A stretch of DNA of 64,000 bases from positions 248,001 to 312,000 of the forward strand of contig NZ_CP047117.1 of the NCBI RefSeq assembly GCF_030440535.1, written 5' to 3'. Position numbers and translations under genes: made by a program. Position 1 is the stretch's first letter. Each line of letters starts with the position of its first letter. The notes beneath the pieces were generated by a model that saw only the letters and a list, made by a program, of their open reading frames with translations, was not told where the DNA came from and made no database searches. Below are positions 1 through 13,399 of this stretch, one piece after another. This DNA is from Corynebacterium capitovis DSM 44611. Lineage in GTDB: Bacteria; Actinomycetota; Actinomycetes; Mycobacteriales; Mycobacteriaceae.

Positions 1-499
1 AAAATAAGCCCCAATTCCTAGTAGTAGTGCGGTCGCCAGGGCCAGCACCCTCTGCCTTGAAGGTGCGTGACCCCACCAAGGCACAGAACCCGGTTCTGGA
101 CCATCAAGCCCGAACGTCCTTGAAAAACCAGATGCTTTCTGCGTCAGAGCGCAGCACCTCCTTGAGGTAGGACACTGGATAGCAATGTGACCCCCTTCCA
201 AGCATACCACGGGGTGGTGGTTGCGAAAGCCCGTGACGAGACCTATCGTGCGCTTCCGAAGAACCGCAGCGGAGCTGTACTGAATGTGCCCGCGAAGGAC
301 GGGTTTCAATTGTCTTGGGATGTGCTATTACTGCGGGAAATTCATGAAATATGGACAACAGCTGCCAAGATACGGACGTGGCAACGTCGACGGGGTGGAG
401 GCAAGGCGGGTTACTTCCACCAGAACGACTCCTCGACGAGTGTTTCTGACGAGGAGTCGTTCCGGTACAGAGCAAAGAGCCGCGCCTAGGCCACACAAC
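1..499. other. Region without a convincing gene, with a 12-bp inverted repeat
   Basis: No reading frame here resembles a known protein on either strand; the short open frames lack a ribosome binding site and have unconvincing composition. The one clear structure is a perfect 12-bp inverted repeat, AACGACTCCTCG at 424-435 and its complement at 450-461, with a 14-nt loop. It lies just past the stop codon of the minus-strand dehydrogenase gene that ends at 500 and could stop its transcription, although no T-run follows on that strand. Confidence 0.4.
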
Positions 500-1291
500 C
501 TACCCCACGAGGACCTTCGTCGCGGCGCGGCGAAGGATGTCCGGCGCGAAGTCGGAAAGGGTCTTGAGCGCCTTGTCGGGTGTGCTCACCCCGTGGTGCA
601 GGCGCAGTTTCTGGAAGAAGGACGGCTCAGCGAAGACCTTTTCCGCCACGTCGGCGACATCACCGGGCTCCAGTTTCACGCCAAGGGTACGCACGGAGCG
701 GGCGTTGACCTCGGCGATCTTGGTCTTTGCCCACAGCGGCATGAGGTCGTGGACTCGGATCTTGTCCTTAGCCCATTCAAGGCTCATGGCTTCGGTGAAC
801 CCCTTGACAAAGAACTTCGACGCGGAATACGTCGCGATTTCCGGCTGACCGAAAATCGCCGAGGCAGAGCACATTGACACCATGACAGAACCCTTGGTGC
901 GCTTGAGGTAGGGGTAGCACGCTTTGGCCCCGTACACGATACCGACGCAGTTGATGTCCAGGATCCACTGGATGCGCTCGGGATCCTGCTCGGAGATGGG
1001 GCCGTCGATAATCACGCCCGCGTTGTTGAAGAAGGCATCGAGGCGGCCGCCGGTGTGGGAGGTGAAATCGGCTAGTGCAGCCTCCCATTCGTCCCAGTTG
1101 CGGACGTCCAGCTTGCCGGTGATAAGCGTGCCGGGGTACGACCGCGCGTCGTCACCCCATTCGGTGGGCACGACGTCGTAGCTGCCCACCGTCCATCCGC
1201 GCTTCAACATCCGGTGAGCGGTTGCCTTACCGATGCCAGAAGCCCCACCTGTGATAAAGATCGCTTTGTTTGTGTCGAGTGAATTGGTCAT
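500..1291 (-). CDS. Short-chain dehydrogenase/reductase (SDR family)
   Basis: A 263-residue classical SDR oxidoreductase using NAD(P)H; the substrate cannot be read from sequence. The N-terminal Rossmann nucleotide-binding motif TGGASGIG, the central NNAG motif and the catalytic Ser followed by YSASK are all present, and the length is typical of the family. The frame stays open upstream to 1753, but that extension overlaps the divergent dehydrogenase gene and does not look like protein. The ATG at 1291 starts immediately before the Rossmann fold. A TATTGT -10-like box (minus strand, 1298-1303) sits about 7 nt before it, so the message is probably leaderless. It is divergent from the aldehyde dehydrogenase gene, and the two may share an operator. 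Confidence 0.9.
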   Translation of the reverse strand: MTNSLDTNKAIFITGGASGIGKATAHRMLKRGWTVGSYDVVPTEWGDDARSYPGTLITGKLDVRNWDEWEAALADFTSHTGGRLDAFFNNAGVIIDGPISEQDPERIQWILDINCVGIVYGAKACYPYLKRTKGSVMVSMCSASAIFGQPEIATYSASKFFVKGFTEAMSLEWAKDKIRVHDLMPLWAKTKIAEVNARSVRTLGVKLEPGDVADVAEKVFAEPSFFQKLRLHHGVSTPDKALKTLSDFAPDILRRAATKVLVG

Positions 1292-1309
1292 AGTGAAACA
1301 ATAGGTGGA

Positions 1310-1322
1310 ATATGGGTCATAT
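1310..1322. promoter_or_regulatory. Palindrome between divergent genes, possible operator
   Basis: ATATG-GGT-CATAT is a perfect 5-bp inverted repeat with a 3-nt centre, placed in the 75-bp gap between the divergent SDR and aldehyde dehydrogenase genes and next to the likely -10 boxes of both. That position suits a repressor site acting on both promoters. No regulator gene lies beside it, so the identity of the protein is unknown. Confidence 0.35.
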
Positions 1323-1366
1323 GTGTAGCATTGCGAAAGAAACTGTCCCGTGAAGGAGTAAAACCT

Positions 1367-2863
1367 ATGACTCACGCCACCGCCCAGCGCACAATGACCG
1401 ACATCGTGAACCCAGCCACGGGTGAGGTCGTGGCGACCGTCCCGGCCCATACCAAGGATGACACCCGCGAGGCCTTCGAGATAGCTCGGCGCGCCCAACT
1501 TCGGTGGGCGCGGACGAGCTTCCGGCAGCGTCGCAAAATCATGCTCACGTTTCACAACTTGGCGCTGGATAACCGCGACATGCTCATGGATACGATCCAA
1601 AAAGAAAACGGCAAGTCTCGGATCTCGGCCCTCGAGGAAGTTCTCGATGTGGCGTTGACCGCTCGCCACTACGGTTATAAGGCGAAAAAAATGCTCAAAC
1701 CACATCGGCGGCGCGCCGTGATGCCGCTGCTGACGAGCACTTGGGAGGAACACGCGCCCAAAGGCGTTGTGGGCATGATCGCGCCGTTTAACTACCCGCT
1801 GTCCCTGTCCATTTCCGACGCGCTGGCCGCGATTATGGCCGGCAACACCGTGGTACTCAAGCCGGATTCCCAGACGCCGTTGTCCGCGCTCGCCGGGGTT
1901 GAGCTGCTCCGTGAGGCGGGTCTGCCGGCGGATGTGTTCCAGGTCTTACCCGGGCGCGGCTCAGAGGTGGGCCAGGCGATCATCGAGGAGTGCGACTACC
2001 TCATGTTCACCGGTTCAACCTCGACGGGGGAGAAGCTCGCCGAGCAAGCGGCCAGCCGGCTCATCGACTACTCGATGGAGCTGGGCGGAAAGAACGCGAT
2101 GATCGTCGCGCACGACGCGAACGTGAAACGCGCGGCCGAAGGCGCCTGGTCAGCGTGCTTTGGCAACTCCGGCCAGCTCTGCATCTCTATTGAGCGTATG
2201 TACGTCCACCGCGCCGTGGCGGACGAATTCATCCCGGCGTTTGTCAACCGCGTCAAGGCAATGCGGATTGGCACGGGACCCGACTGGGACATCGACATGG
2301 GTTCCCAGATCTCTGTGGAGCACACCGGCGAGATCGAACGCTTCGTCAACGACGCGGTAGATAAAGGTGCCACGGTGCTCACCGGTGGCCGCCGGCTCCG
2401 CGAGCTCGGGGACGCATTCTTCGCGCCTACGGTTCTTCGCGACGTCCCCGCCGACGCAGAACTCCTCCGCGAGGAGGTCTTCGGGCCGGTCGTCTACATC
2501 GAGGTGGTGGATAGCAACGACGAGGCGATCGCGCGCGCGAACGACACCACATACGGATTGAACTCCTCCGTGTGGGCGAGCCCGAAGACGGGCAGGGAGA
2601 TCGCATCCCAGCTGGAGACGGGCACGGTCAACATCAACGAGGGTTACGCACCTGCGTGGTCGGCCATTGACGCGCCGATGGGCGGGTGGAAGAAGTCTGG
2701 CGTGGGCCGTCGCCACGGCGACTACGGCCTGACGAAATACACCGAGTCGCGCAATGTGACTCAGACGCGGGTGATGAACCTCATCACCAACAACCTTCCC
2801 CGCAAACCGTGGGCAAACCTACTGGCCGTCTCGCTGCGCCTCGGCCGGGATATCATGCGCTAA
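1367..2863 (+). CDS. NAD(P)-dependent aldehyde dehydrogenase, succinate-semialdehyde type
   Basis: A 498-residue aldehyde dehydrogenase that oxidises an aldehyde to the acid with NAD(P)+; its closest look is to actinobacterial succinic semialdehyde dehydrogenases. The general-base glutamate lies in MELGGKN (Glu238) and the catalytic cysteine in GQLCIS (Cys272). The coenzyme-loop FTGSTSTGEK and the C-terminal PMGGWKKSG segment are also present. The ATG at 1367 is preceded by AAGGAG at 1353-1358; a longer frame from TTG at 1331 would swallow that site. A dehydrogenase near rpoB is usual in corynebacteria. The exact substrate is inferred from family resemblance only. Confidence 0.85.
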   Translation: MTHATAQRTMTDIVNPATGEVVATVPAHTKDDTREAFEIARRAQLRWARTSFRQRRKIMLTFHNLALDNRDMLMDTIQKENGKSRISALEEVLDVALTARHYGYKAKKMLKPHRRRAVMPLLTSTWEEHAPKGVVGMIAPFNYPLSLSISDALAAIMAGNTVVLKPDSQTPLSALAGVELLREAGLPADVFQVLPGRGSEVGQAIIEECDYLMFTGSTSTGEKLAEQAASRLIDYSMELGGKNAMIVAHDANVKRAAEGAWSACFGNSGQLCISIERMYVHRAVADEFIPAFVNRVKAMRIGTGPDWDIDMGSQISVEHTGEIERFVNDAVDKGATVLTGGRRLRELGDAFFAPTVLRDVPADAELLREEVFGPVVYIEVVDSNDEAIARANDTTYGLNSSVWASPKTGREIASQLETGTVNINEGYAPAWSAIDAPMGGWKKSGVGRRHGDYGLTKYTESRNVTQTRVMNLITNNLPRKPWANLLAVSLRLGRDIMR

Positions 2864-2905
2864 CGTGAGGGACTGGGCTATCGCACTGCGATACAATCGG
2901 CCACC

Positions 2906-3895
2906 ATGCCCTCCCTCTCTCGTCTTTTCCCGGCCATTATGGCCGGCCTCGGCGTCGCCCTCCTCTCCGCGGGTGTGCTCGCTCCGCGCCTCCTTCTTGG
3001 CGACGCTCGGTTGCCGCTCGGGTTGACCGAAACAACGTGGACAATCAGCGACGCAGAGGGCAGTTACAACGGGGAAACGGTTCCGGTGACGCACCAGCTG
3101 CACATGCACATTCAGGAGCCGGCTGACACAGACTCCGCGAGCATCCGCGTCGGTGACACGCTACGGGCCGGTGAGGCGGGGCAGGACTTCGACAACCTCG
3201 TCTCCGCGTCGACGTGGTCTTTCGCCATGGACCGTCGGTCGGGCCAGCCGGAGGGGACCCTCAAGCTTCAATCGGTCATGACAATGCCGGAGACAGAGGT
3301 ACCTACTGAAGGCGTCGCGATGCACTGGTTCAAACTGCCGTCCAACACGGGCAGGGAAGAGTACCAGATCTTCGACCCCGTCCTTCGCACGACGGCCCCC
3401 GCGACGTTTGCGGGGGAAGAGCACATCGCCGGGCGCACCGTCTACCGCTTTGAGCAGACGGTACAGCCGACAAACGTCGCGCGGCTCTACGCAGACACGC
3501 GCAACACCAAGACGCTTGAGCGACCGGTCGACCCCGAGGATCCTGAGGGGGAAAAGACCCAGATCCGTTCGTTCCGTTTCCACTCCGCCCAGCGCGAATT
3601 CCTGGTCGATCAAGTCTCGGGCCTAGTTGTGGGCATTAATGAAAATGTCGACGACTACTACGGTGACGCCCAGGGGGCGAAGCTTGAGCAGATCATTTCC
3701 TACAGCGGCACGATGTCGTCTGAGCAGACCGAGGGGATGGTGAAGCAGTTGAAGTCGGTGTACTCCGCGAGCCAGTCGCGTGCGTTGACGTACGGAGTGA
3801 TCGGGGTGGGGGCTTTGATGACACTGATTGGCTGCCTTCTGGCCCTCTGGCCTGTGCTTACGCGTCGCCGGCGCGCCGGGAGTTTGCCCGATTAG
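2906..3895 (+). CDS. DUF3068 (PorA family) membrane-anchored protein
   Basis: A 329-residue protein with one N-terminal hydrophobic segment (about residues 8-30), a long polar extracytoplasmic part and a second membrane segment near the C-terminus (about 293-317), followed by a basic RRRR tail. This architecture and the opening TTWTISDAEG region match the DUF3068/PorA family found in mycolic-acid-containing actinobacteria, where a gene of this family commonly lies close to rpoB. Its biochemical role is not established. A TACAAT box at 2892-2897 lies 8 nt before the ATG, so the transcript is probably leaderless. Confidence 0.8.
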   Translation: MPSLSRLFPAIMAGLGVALLSAGVLAPRLLLGDARLPLGLTETTWTISDAEGSYNGETVPVTHQLHMHIQEPADTDSASIRVGDTLRAGEAGQDFDNLVSASTWSFAMDRRSGQPEGTLKLQSVMTMPETEVPTEGVAMHWFKLPSNTGREEYQIFDPVLRTTAPATFAGEEHIAGRTVYRFEQTVQPTNVARLYADTRNTKTLERPVDPEDPEGEKTQIRSFRFHSAQREFLVDQVSGLVVGINENVDDYYGDAQGAKLEQIISYSGTMSSEQTEGMVKQLKSVYSASQSRALTYGVIGVGALMTLIGCLLALWPVLTRRRRAGSLPD

Positions 3896-4029
3896 GCGTG
3901 CATGGTGGTAGAGTTCGCTCATCGGAACCCGGTGTGGATCGCCCCCGACTGACGGCTTGCGGGGCGATGAGGGGTTCCGGGTTCGGGCCCGCCTATGTCC
4001 GGGGGTGGTGGGCAGACACTCGCGTGGCC

Positions 4030-4058
4030 TTTACAAGACGTCTGTTTTCGTCTAGGCT
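4030..4058 (+). promoter_or_regulatory. Likely rpoBC promoter
   Basis: TTTACA at 4030-4035, a 17-bp spacer and TAGGCT at 4053-4058 form a good housekeeping-type promoter in the 351-nt gap before rpoB, giving a leader of about 180 nt. A second possible promoter is TTGACA at 4127-4132 with TAGGGG at 4151-4156 (18-bp spacer). Nothing else is recognisable in this gap. Confidence 0.55.
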
Positions 4059-4246
4059 AAATCGTTGCGCTGGAAGCCGTCTCCAGTATTCACCGCGAAC
4101 CTTGTCATCGTGGCGGACACGCCGTTTTGACAAGGTGACTTTGTGCATTCTAGGGGCGGGTCTTCCACAGCAGACCGAATGCTAAATTACCAGCGGAAAT
4201 GTCGGACGACTGTAAGCCAGTGCAGTCGCTCCCGGTTCCGCGTGAG

Positions 4247-7200
4247 GTGCTGGAAGGACCCAACTTGGCAGTCTCCCACCAGACCATGTCAATGGCCGCT
4301 ATCCCCGGGGCTCCGCAACGTTACTCCTTTGCGAAGATCTCGGAGCCGATCACCGTACCCGGGCTGCTCGATGTGCAGCTCGAATCGTTCGCGTGGCTCG
4401 TCGGCACGCCGGAATGGCGCGAACGTGAACAAGCGGCACGAGGCGACGATGCTCGCGTAACCAGCGGCCTTGAAGACATCCTCGAGGAGCTTTCCCCGAT
4501 TCAGGATTACTCGGGCAGCATGAGCCTGTCCCTGTCTGAGCCCCGCTTCGAAGATGTGAAGTACACCATCGACGAATGCAAGGACAAGGACATTAACTAC
4601 TCCGCGCCGTTGTACGTCACGGCGGAGTTCATCAACAACGACACCCAGGAGATCAAGTCTCAGACTGTCTTCATCGGCGACTTCCCGCTGATGACGGACA
4701 AGGGAACGTTCATTGTCAACGGCACCGAGCGTGTCGTCGTGTCCCAGCTCGTCCGCTCGCCCGGCGTCTACTTCGACGAGACGATCGACAAGTCGACGGA
4801 GCGCCCGCTGCACTCCGTGAAGGTCATTCCGTCGCGCGGTGCGTGGCTTGAATTCGACGTTGACAAGCGCGACACCGTCGGTGTGCGCATCGACCGCAAG
4901 CGGCGCCAGCCGGTGACTGTCCTTCTCAAGGCCCTGGGGTGGACCACCGAGCAGATCACGAAACGCTTCGGTTTCTCCGAGATCATGATGGCAACGCTGG
5001 AGTCCGACGGCGTCGCCAACACCGACGAGGCGCTGCTGGAGATCTACCGCAAGCAGCGTCCGGGTGAGCAGCCGACCCGTGACCTCGCGCAGTCGCTCCT
5101 CGAAAACGCGTTTTTCCGCGCGAAGCGCTACGACCTTGCTCGCGTCGGCCGCTACAAGGTCAACCGCAAGCTCGGCCTAGGCGGCGACCACGACGGTCTG
5201 ATGACGTTGACCGAGGAAGACATCGCTACCGCGCTCGAGTACCTCGTGCGCCTCCACGCCGGTGAGGCCGAGATGACGTCTCCCACCGGAACTGTAGTGC
5301 CGATCAGCACCGATGACATCGACCACTTTGGTAACCGCCGCCTGCGCACCGTCGGCGAGCTCATCCAGAACCAGGTCCGCGTCGGGTTGTCCCGCATGGA
5401 GCGTGTCGTCCGTGAGCGCATGACCACCCAGGACGCGGAGTCGATCACCCCGACCTCCCTGATCAACGTGCGTCCGGTCTCCGCGGCAATCCGCGAGTTC
5501 TTCGGTACCTCGCAGCTGTCCCAGTTCATGGACCAGAACAACTCCTTGTCTGGTTTGACCCACAAGCGCCGCCTCTCGGCCCTAGGCCCGGGTGGCCTGT
5601 CCCGCGAACGCGCGGGCATCGAGGTCCGCGACGTCCACCCGTCGCACTACGGCCGGATGTGCCCGATTGAAACCCCGGAAGGCCCGAACATCGGCCTGAT
5701 CGGCGCGCTGGCGTCTTACGCCCGTGTGAACGCTTTCGGTTTCATCGAGACGCCGTATCAGAAGGTAGTCGACGGTAAGCTGACCGACCAGATCGACTAT
5801 CTCACCGCAGATGAAGAAGACCGCTACGCCATCGCGCAAGCGGCGACCCCGATGGACGCCGATGGCACGCTGACCGCAGACCGCATTGAGGTGCGTCTCA
5901 AAGACGGGGACATCGGAGTCGTTGGCCCGCACGGTGTCGACTACCTAGACATCTCCCCGCGCCAGATGGTTTCGGTGGCAACGGCCATGATCCCGTTCTT
6001 GGAGCACGACGACGCAAACCGTGCGCTGATGGGTGCGAACATGCAGAAGCAGGCCGTGCCGCTCCTGCGCGCCGAGGCGCCGTACGTCGCCACGGGCATG
6101 GAGCAGCGCGCTGCCTATGACGCTGGTGACGTCGTCACCTCCGCCAAGGCTGGCGCCGTGACTAACGTCACCGGTGACTTCATCACCATCATGGATGACG
6201 AAGGCATTCAGGACACCTACATGCTGCGCACCTTCGAGCGCACCAACCAGGGCACCTGCTACAACCAGTCGCCGATCGTGGCCCAGGGTGACCGTGTCGA
6301 GGCCGGCCAGGTCATCGCGGACGGCCCCGGCACCAAGAACGGCGAGATGGCGCTCGGCCGCAACCTCCTCGTGGCGTTCATGCCGTGGGAAGGCCACAAC
6401 TACGAGGACGCCATCATCCTCAACCAGCGTGTTGTGGAAGAAGACATCCTCACCTCGGTGCACATCGAGGAACACGAGATCGATGCCCGCGACACCAAGC
6501 TCGGTGCCGAGGAGATCACGCGTGAGATCCCGAACGTCTCTGAGGATGTGCTCAAGGATCTCGACGAACGCGGTATCATCCGCATTGGTGCGGACGTGCG
6601 CGACGGCGACATCTTGGTGGGCAAGGTCACCCCGAAGGGTGAGACCGAGCTGACTCCCGAGGAGCGACTCCTTCGTGCCATCTTCGGCGAGAAGGCCCGC
6701 GAGGTCCGCGACACTTCCCTGAAGGTGCCCCACGGCGAGACCGGCAAGGTGATCGCTGTACGCCGCTTCTCGCGGGAGGACGACGACGATCTGAGCCCGG
6801 GTGTCAACGAGATGATCCGCGTCTACGTCGCTCAGAAGCGTAAGATCCAGGACGGTGACAAGATGGCTGGCCGGCACGGTAACAAGGGTGTCGTCGGCAA
6901 GATCTTGCCCCAAGAGGACATGCCGTTTATGGCTGACGGCACCCCCGTGGACATCATCCTCAACACGCACGGTGTTCCCCGCCGTATGAACATCGGCCAG
7001 GTCCTCGAGGTCCACCTCGGGTGGCTGGCCAAGGCCGGCTGGACCGTCAACCCTGACGACCCGGCCAACGCCGAGCTGTTGGAAACGCTTCCGGAGCAGC
7101 TCTACGACGTGCCACCGGAGTCGCTGACTGCCACCCCGGTGTTCGACGGCGCGACGAACGCGGAGATCGCTGGCCTGCTCGCGAACTCGAAGCCGAACCG

Positions 7201-7744
7201 CGATGGCGACGTCATGGTCGATGCCAACGGCAAGACCATGCTTTTCGACGGCCGTTCCGGCGAACCGTTCAAGTACCCGGTCTCGGTGGGCTACATGTAC
7301 ATGCTCAAGCTGCACCACCTCGTGGACGAGAAGATTCACGCTCGCTCCACCGGCCCCTACTCGATGATTACGCAGCAGCCGCTGGGTGGTAAGGCCCAAT
7401 TCGGTGGCCAGCGCTTCGGTGAGATGGAGGTGTGGGCGATGCAGGCATACGGCGCGGCCTACACCCTGCAGGAGCTCCTGACCATCAAGTCCGACGATGT
7501 GGTGGGTCGCGTGAAGGTTTACGAGGCCATCGTCAAGGGCGACAACATCCCGGACCCGGGCATTCCGGAATCCTTCAAGGTCTTGCTCAAGGAGCTGCAG
7601 TCGCTGTGCCTCAACGTTGAGGTGCTGTCCACCGACGGCGCGCCGATGGAGCTGTCCGGCGACGAGGACGACTATGACCAGGCCGGTTCTTCGCTGGGCA
7701 TCAACCTCTCGCGCGACGAGGGATCCGCGGCGGAGACGGCGTAA
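4247..7744 (+). CDS. rpoB: DNA-directed RNA polymerase subunit beta
   Basis: Beta subunit of RNA polymerase, forming the catalytic centre together with beta-prime. From the GTG at 4247 the product is 1165 residues, the length of the C. glutamicum protein, and begins with the equivalent LEGPxLAVS segment. An ATG at 4199 would add 16 residues with no counterpart. The rifampicin-determining region (about 5500-5590) reads [16 protein letters not shown] and then HKRRLSALG, the sensitive wild-type form. The [20 protein letters not shown] and C-terminal [17 protein letters not shown] blocks are intact. rpoC follows after 79 nt, presumably on the same transcript. Confidence 0.98.
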   Translation: MLEGPNLAVSHQTMSMAAIPGAPQRYSFAKISEPITVPGLLDVQLESFAWLVGTPEWREREQAARGDDARVTSGLEDILEELSPIQDYSGSMSLSLSEPRFEDVKYTIDECKDKDINYSAPLYVTAEFINNDTQEIKSQTVFIGDFPLMTDKGTFIVNGTERVVVSQLVRSPGVYFDETIDKSTERPLHSVKVIPSRGAWLEFDVDKRDTVGVRIDRKRRQPVTVLLKALGWTTEQITKRFGFSEIMMATLESDGVANTDEALLEIYRKQRPGEQPTRDLAQSLLENAFFRAKRYDLARVGRYKVNRKLGLGGDHDGLMTLTEEDIATALEYLVRLHAGEAEMTSPTGTVVPISTDDIDHFGNRRLRTVGELIQNQVRVGLSRMERVVRERMTTQDAESITPTSLINVRPVSAAIREFFGTSQLSQFMDQNNSLSGLTHKRRLSALGPGGLSRERAGIEVRDVHPSHYGRMCPIETPEGPNIGLIGALASYARVNAFGFIETPYQKVVDGKLTDQIDYLTADEEDRYAIAQAATPMDADGTLTADRIEVRLKDGDIGVVGPHGVDYLDISPRQMVSVATAMIPFLEHDDANRALMGANMQKQAVPLLRAEAPYVATGMEQRAAYDAGDVVTSAKAGAVTNVTGDFITIMDDEGIQDTYMLRTFERTNQGTCYNQSPIVAQGDRVEAGQVIADGPGTKNGEMALGRNLLVAFMPWEGHNYEDAIILNQRVVEEDILTSVHIEEHEIDARDTKLGAEEITREIPNVSEDVLKDLDERGIIRIGADVRDGDILVGKVTPKGETELTPEERLLRAIFGEKAREVRDTSLKVPHGETGKVIAVRRFSREDDDDLSPGVNEMIRVYVAQKRKIQDGDKMAGRHGNKGVVGKILPQEDMPFMADGTPVDIILNTHGVPRRMNIGQVLEVHLGWLAKAGWTVNPDDPANAELLETLPEQLYDVPPESLTATPVFDGATNAEIAGLLANSKPNRDGDVMVDANGKTMLFDGRSGEPFKYPVSVGYMYMLKLHHLVDEKIHARSTGPYSMITQQPLGGKAQFGGQRFGEMEVWAMQAYGAAYTLQELLTIKSDDVVGRVKVYEAIVKGDNIPDPGIPESFKVLLKELQSLCLNVEVLSTDGAPMELSGDEDDYDQAGSSLGINLSRDEGSAAETA

Positions 7745-7823
7745 GCAGGCTCGAACCCAAGCAACGCAACGATCACCATCAACTTCGATCCTCCCCGTCC
7801 GGGGGAGGTGAAAGGGAATTTAC

Positions 7824-11822
<3,999 letters not shown>

Positions 11823-11878
11823 ATCCGTGGCTAATAGCTAGGTCTGCTGCACTGCAGGGCCCCCGGCACCTTGAACTG

Positions 11879-11928
11879 CTCCCCATAATCCGGACTGAGA
11901 AATCAGAAACCGGATTGTGGGGAGTTTT
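11879..11928 (+). terminator. Hairpin with T-run after rpoC
   Basis: CTCCCCATAATCCGG at 11879-11893 pairs with CCGGATTGTGGGGAG at 11910-11924 (one G-T wobble) and is followed by TTTTCT. This is a strong intrinsic terminator 57 nt after the rpoC stop. It appears to have been brought in, at least in part, by the IS remnant end that it overlaps. Confidence 0.6.
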
Positions 11929-11930
11929 CT

Positions 11931-12053
11931 ATGTATCCACGCAGTAAGCTCGGTCAGGCTCCGCGTGAGCGAGCAGTCGATTTATTTAAGGAAGGCTATG
12001 GCTCGCGGGCAGTGGCTTCCCGTCTTGGGGTCAAGCATGATCAAGTTACGTAA
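11931..12053 (+). pseudogene. Truncated transposase OrfA fragment
   Basis: A 40-codon frame starting MYPRSKLGQAPRERAV and ending in a TAA, with the helix-turn-helix pattern GYGSRAVASRLGVKHDQV typical of the N-terminus of IS3-family OrfA proteins. The normal protein is over 100 residues. The frame stops right after the helix-turn-helix and nothing recognisable continues it, so it is a broken remnant. Confidence 0.45.
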
Positions 12054-12192
12054 GCTCGAAAGGCGGCTCCGGTTACATGTCAGACTATGTCTCAGGTGAA
12101 GAACTCGGGGCCCTGTTGCGTTCCGCTGGAGTGAGGTGGCGGCTGTGGCCCTGCGCATTACCGAAGCACCACTGTAAAAGCCGTTGTCGAAT

Positions 12193-12221
12193 TTGGATGC
12201 CCCCCGGGAGTCCGGTATAGT
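12193..12221 (+). promoter_or_regulatory. Likely promoter of the rpsL-rpsG-fusA operon
   Basis: TTGGAT at 12193-12198, a 17-bp spacer and TATAGT at 12216-12221 make a near-consensus promoter. It leaves an untranslated leader of about 205 nt before rpsL. The leader is GC-rich with several short self-complementary stretches but no structure I can name. Confidence 0.6.
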
Positions 12222-12433
12222 TCCAAAGGATTTCCCGATCGCCTCAGGGCGGGCGGTGAAAGTTGAATCCCTCGCGACGTACGCGAAGGTGTTTCATGCT
12301 TAAACGGCAGGGCCCCGGATAAAGAGCCCCCATTTTCGCGTGTTTGGGCACCTTCCCACGTCGCTGCGATACCTGTCACGGAGTAACTCCGGCGACCAGG
12401 GACGTACGAAGCCACAATGAAGAAGGATCTTGA

Positions 12434-12805
12434 ATGCCAACTATTCAGCAGCTGGTCCGCAAGGGCCGCCACGACAAGCGCACGAAGGTTGCCACGGCGG
12501 CCCTGAAGGGCTCCCCGCAGCGCCGCGGCGTGTGCACCCGCGTGTACACCACCACCCCGAAGAAGCCGAACTCCGCGCTGCGTAAGGTCGCGCGTGTTCG
12601 CCTCACCTCGGGCATCGAGGTCTCCGCCTACATCCCGGGCGAGGGCCACAACCTGCAGGAGCACTCCATGGTGCTCGTGCGCGGTGGCCGCGTGAAGGAC
12701 CTTCCGGGTGTCCGCTACAAGATCATCCGTGGTGCCCTCGATACCCAGGGTGTCAAGGACCGCAAGCAGGCTCGCTCCCGTTACGGCGCGAAGAAGGGAC
12801 AGTAA
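12434..12805 (+). CDS. rpsL: 30S ribosomal protein S12
   Basis: S12 (123 residues) sits at the decoding centre of the small subunit and contributes to translational accuracy. The conserved [17 protein letters not shown] loop is present with the ancestral lysine at the streptomycin site (Lys43), and [12 protein letters not shown] carries the second lysine, so no streptomycin-resistance change is seen. AGAAGGA lies 6 nt before the ATG. It heads the str operon: rpsG follows after 6 nt. Confidence 0.98.
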   Translation: MPTIQQLVRKGRHDKRTKVATAALKGSPQRRGVCTRVYTTTPKKPNSALRKVARVRLTSGIEVSAYIPGEGHNLQEHSMVLVRGGRVKDLPGVRYKIIRGALDTQGVKDRKQARSRYGAKKGQ

Positions 12806-12811
12806 AGACTC

Positions 12812-13279
12812 ATGCGTAAGCAGCAAGCGCCAAAGCGCCCCGTCGTTAAGGATCCGGTCTACGGCTCCGAGCTTGTCACCCAGCTGGTGAACAAGATCCT
12901 CCTGGATGGCAAGAAGTCCACCGCCGAGCGCATCGTCTACGGCGCTCTCGAGATCTGCCGCGAGAAGACCGGCACTGATCCCGTCGGCACCCTGGAGAAG
13001 GCACTGGGCAACATCCGCCCCGACCTCGAGGTTCGCTCCCGCCGCGTGGGTGGCGCCACCTACCAGGTGCCGGTCGAGGTTAAGCCCGGTCGCTCCAACA
13101 CCCTCGCGCTGCGCTGGATGGTCACCTTCACCCGCCAGCGTCGCGAGAACACGATGATCGAGCGCCTCGCCAACGAGATCCTCGACGCATCGAACGGCCT
13201 GGGTGCGTCCGTGAAGCGCCGCGAGGATACCCACAAGATGGCCGAGGCGAACCGCGCCTTCGCTCACTACCGCTGGTAG
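12812..13279 (+). CDS. rpsG: 30S ribosomal protein S7
   Basis: S7 (155 residues) nucleates assembly of the 30S head and contacts E-site tRNA. The N-terminal [10 protein letters not shown], the [11 protein letters not shown] motif and the C-terminal FAHYRW are characteristic and the length is normal. It lies 6 nt after rpsL and 120 nt before fusA, and is probably translated from the same message. Confidence 0.98.
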   Translation: MRKQQAPKRPVVKDPVYGSELVTQLVNKILLDGKKSTAERIVYGALEICREKTGTDPVGTLEKALGNIRPDLEVRSRRVGGATYQVPVEVKPGRSNTLALRWMVTFTRQRRENTMIERLANEILDASNGLGASVKRREDTHKMAEANRAFAHYRW

Positions 13280-13399
13280 TCACTCGCCCCCTGCCGCCCG
13301 CCGTATTTGGTGGCAGAATCGACAAAGAAAAAATAATCGCCAGAGACGCTCGCTGGGACGCCCTGCAGCGTCGACGACTCTTAAGTTGGGGTAACAAAC

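Larger units (their letters stand above)
11872..12160 (+). mobile_element. Degenerate IS3-type insertion sequence remnant (left end)
   Basis: Between rpoC and rpsL the sequence TGAACTGCTCCCC at 11872 looks like an IS3-type left end, starting with TG. It is followed after the hairpin by a short frame resembling the N-terminus of an IS3-family OrfA. No OrfB and no matching right end are visible, so only a decayed fragment is left. The boundary at 12160 is approximate, set where the rpsL promoter region starts. Confidence 0.4.

Noticed and set aside
187..489. 100-codon frame before the SDR gene
   Set aside because: No ribosome binding site, no recognisable motif, and it crosses the 12-bp inverted repeat.
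1292..1753. 154-codon N-terminal extension of the SDR frame
   Set aside because: It runs antisense through the divergent aldehyde dehydrogenase gene and its promoter, and the SDR fold starts at the ATG at 1291.
5500..5600. Possible rifampicin resistance change in rpoB
   Set aside because: The resistance-determining region reads as wild type at the His, Asp and Ser positions usually altered.
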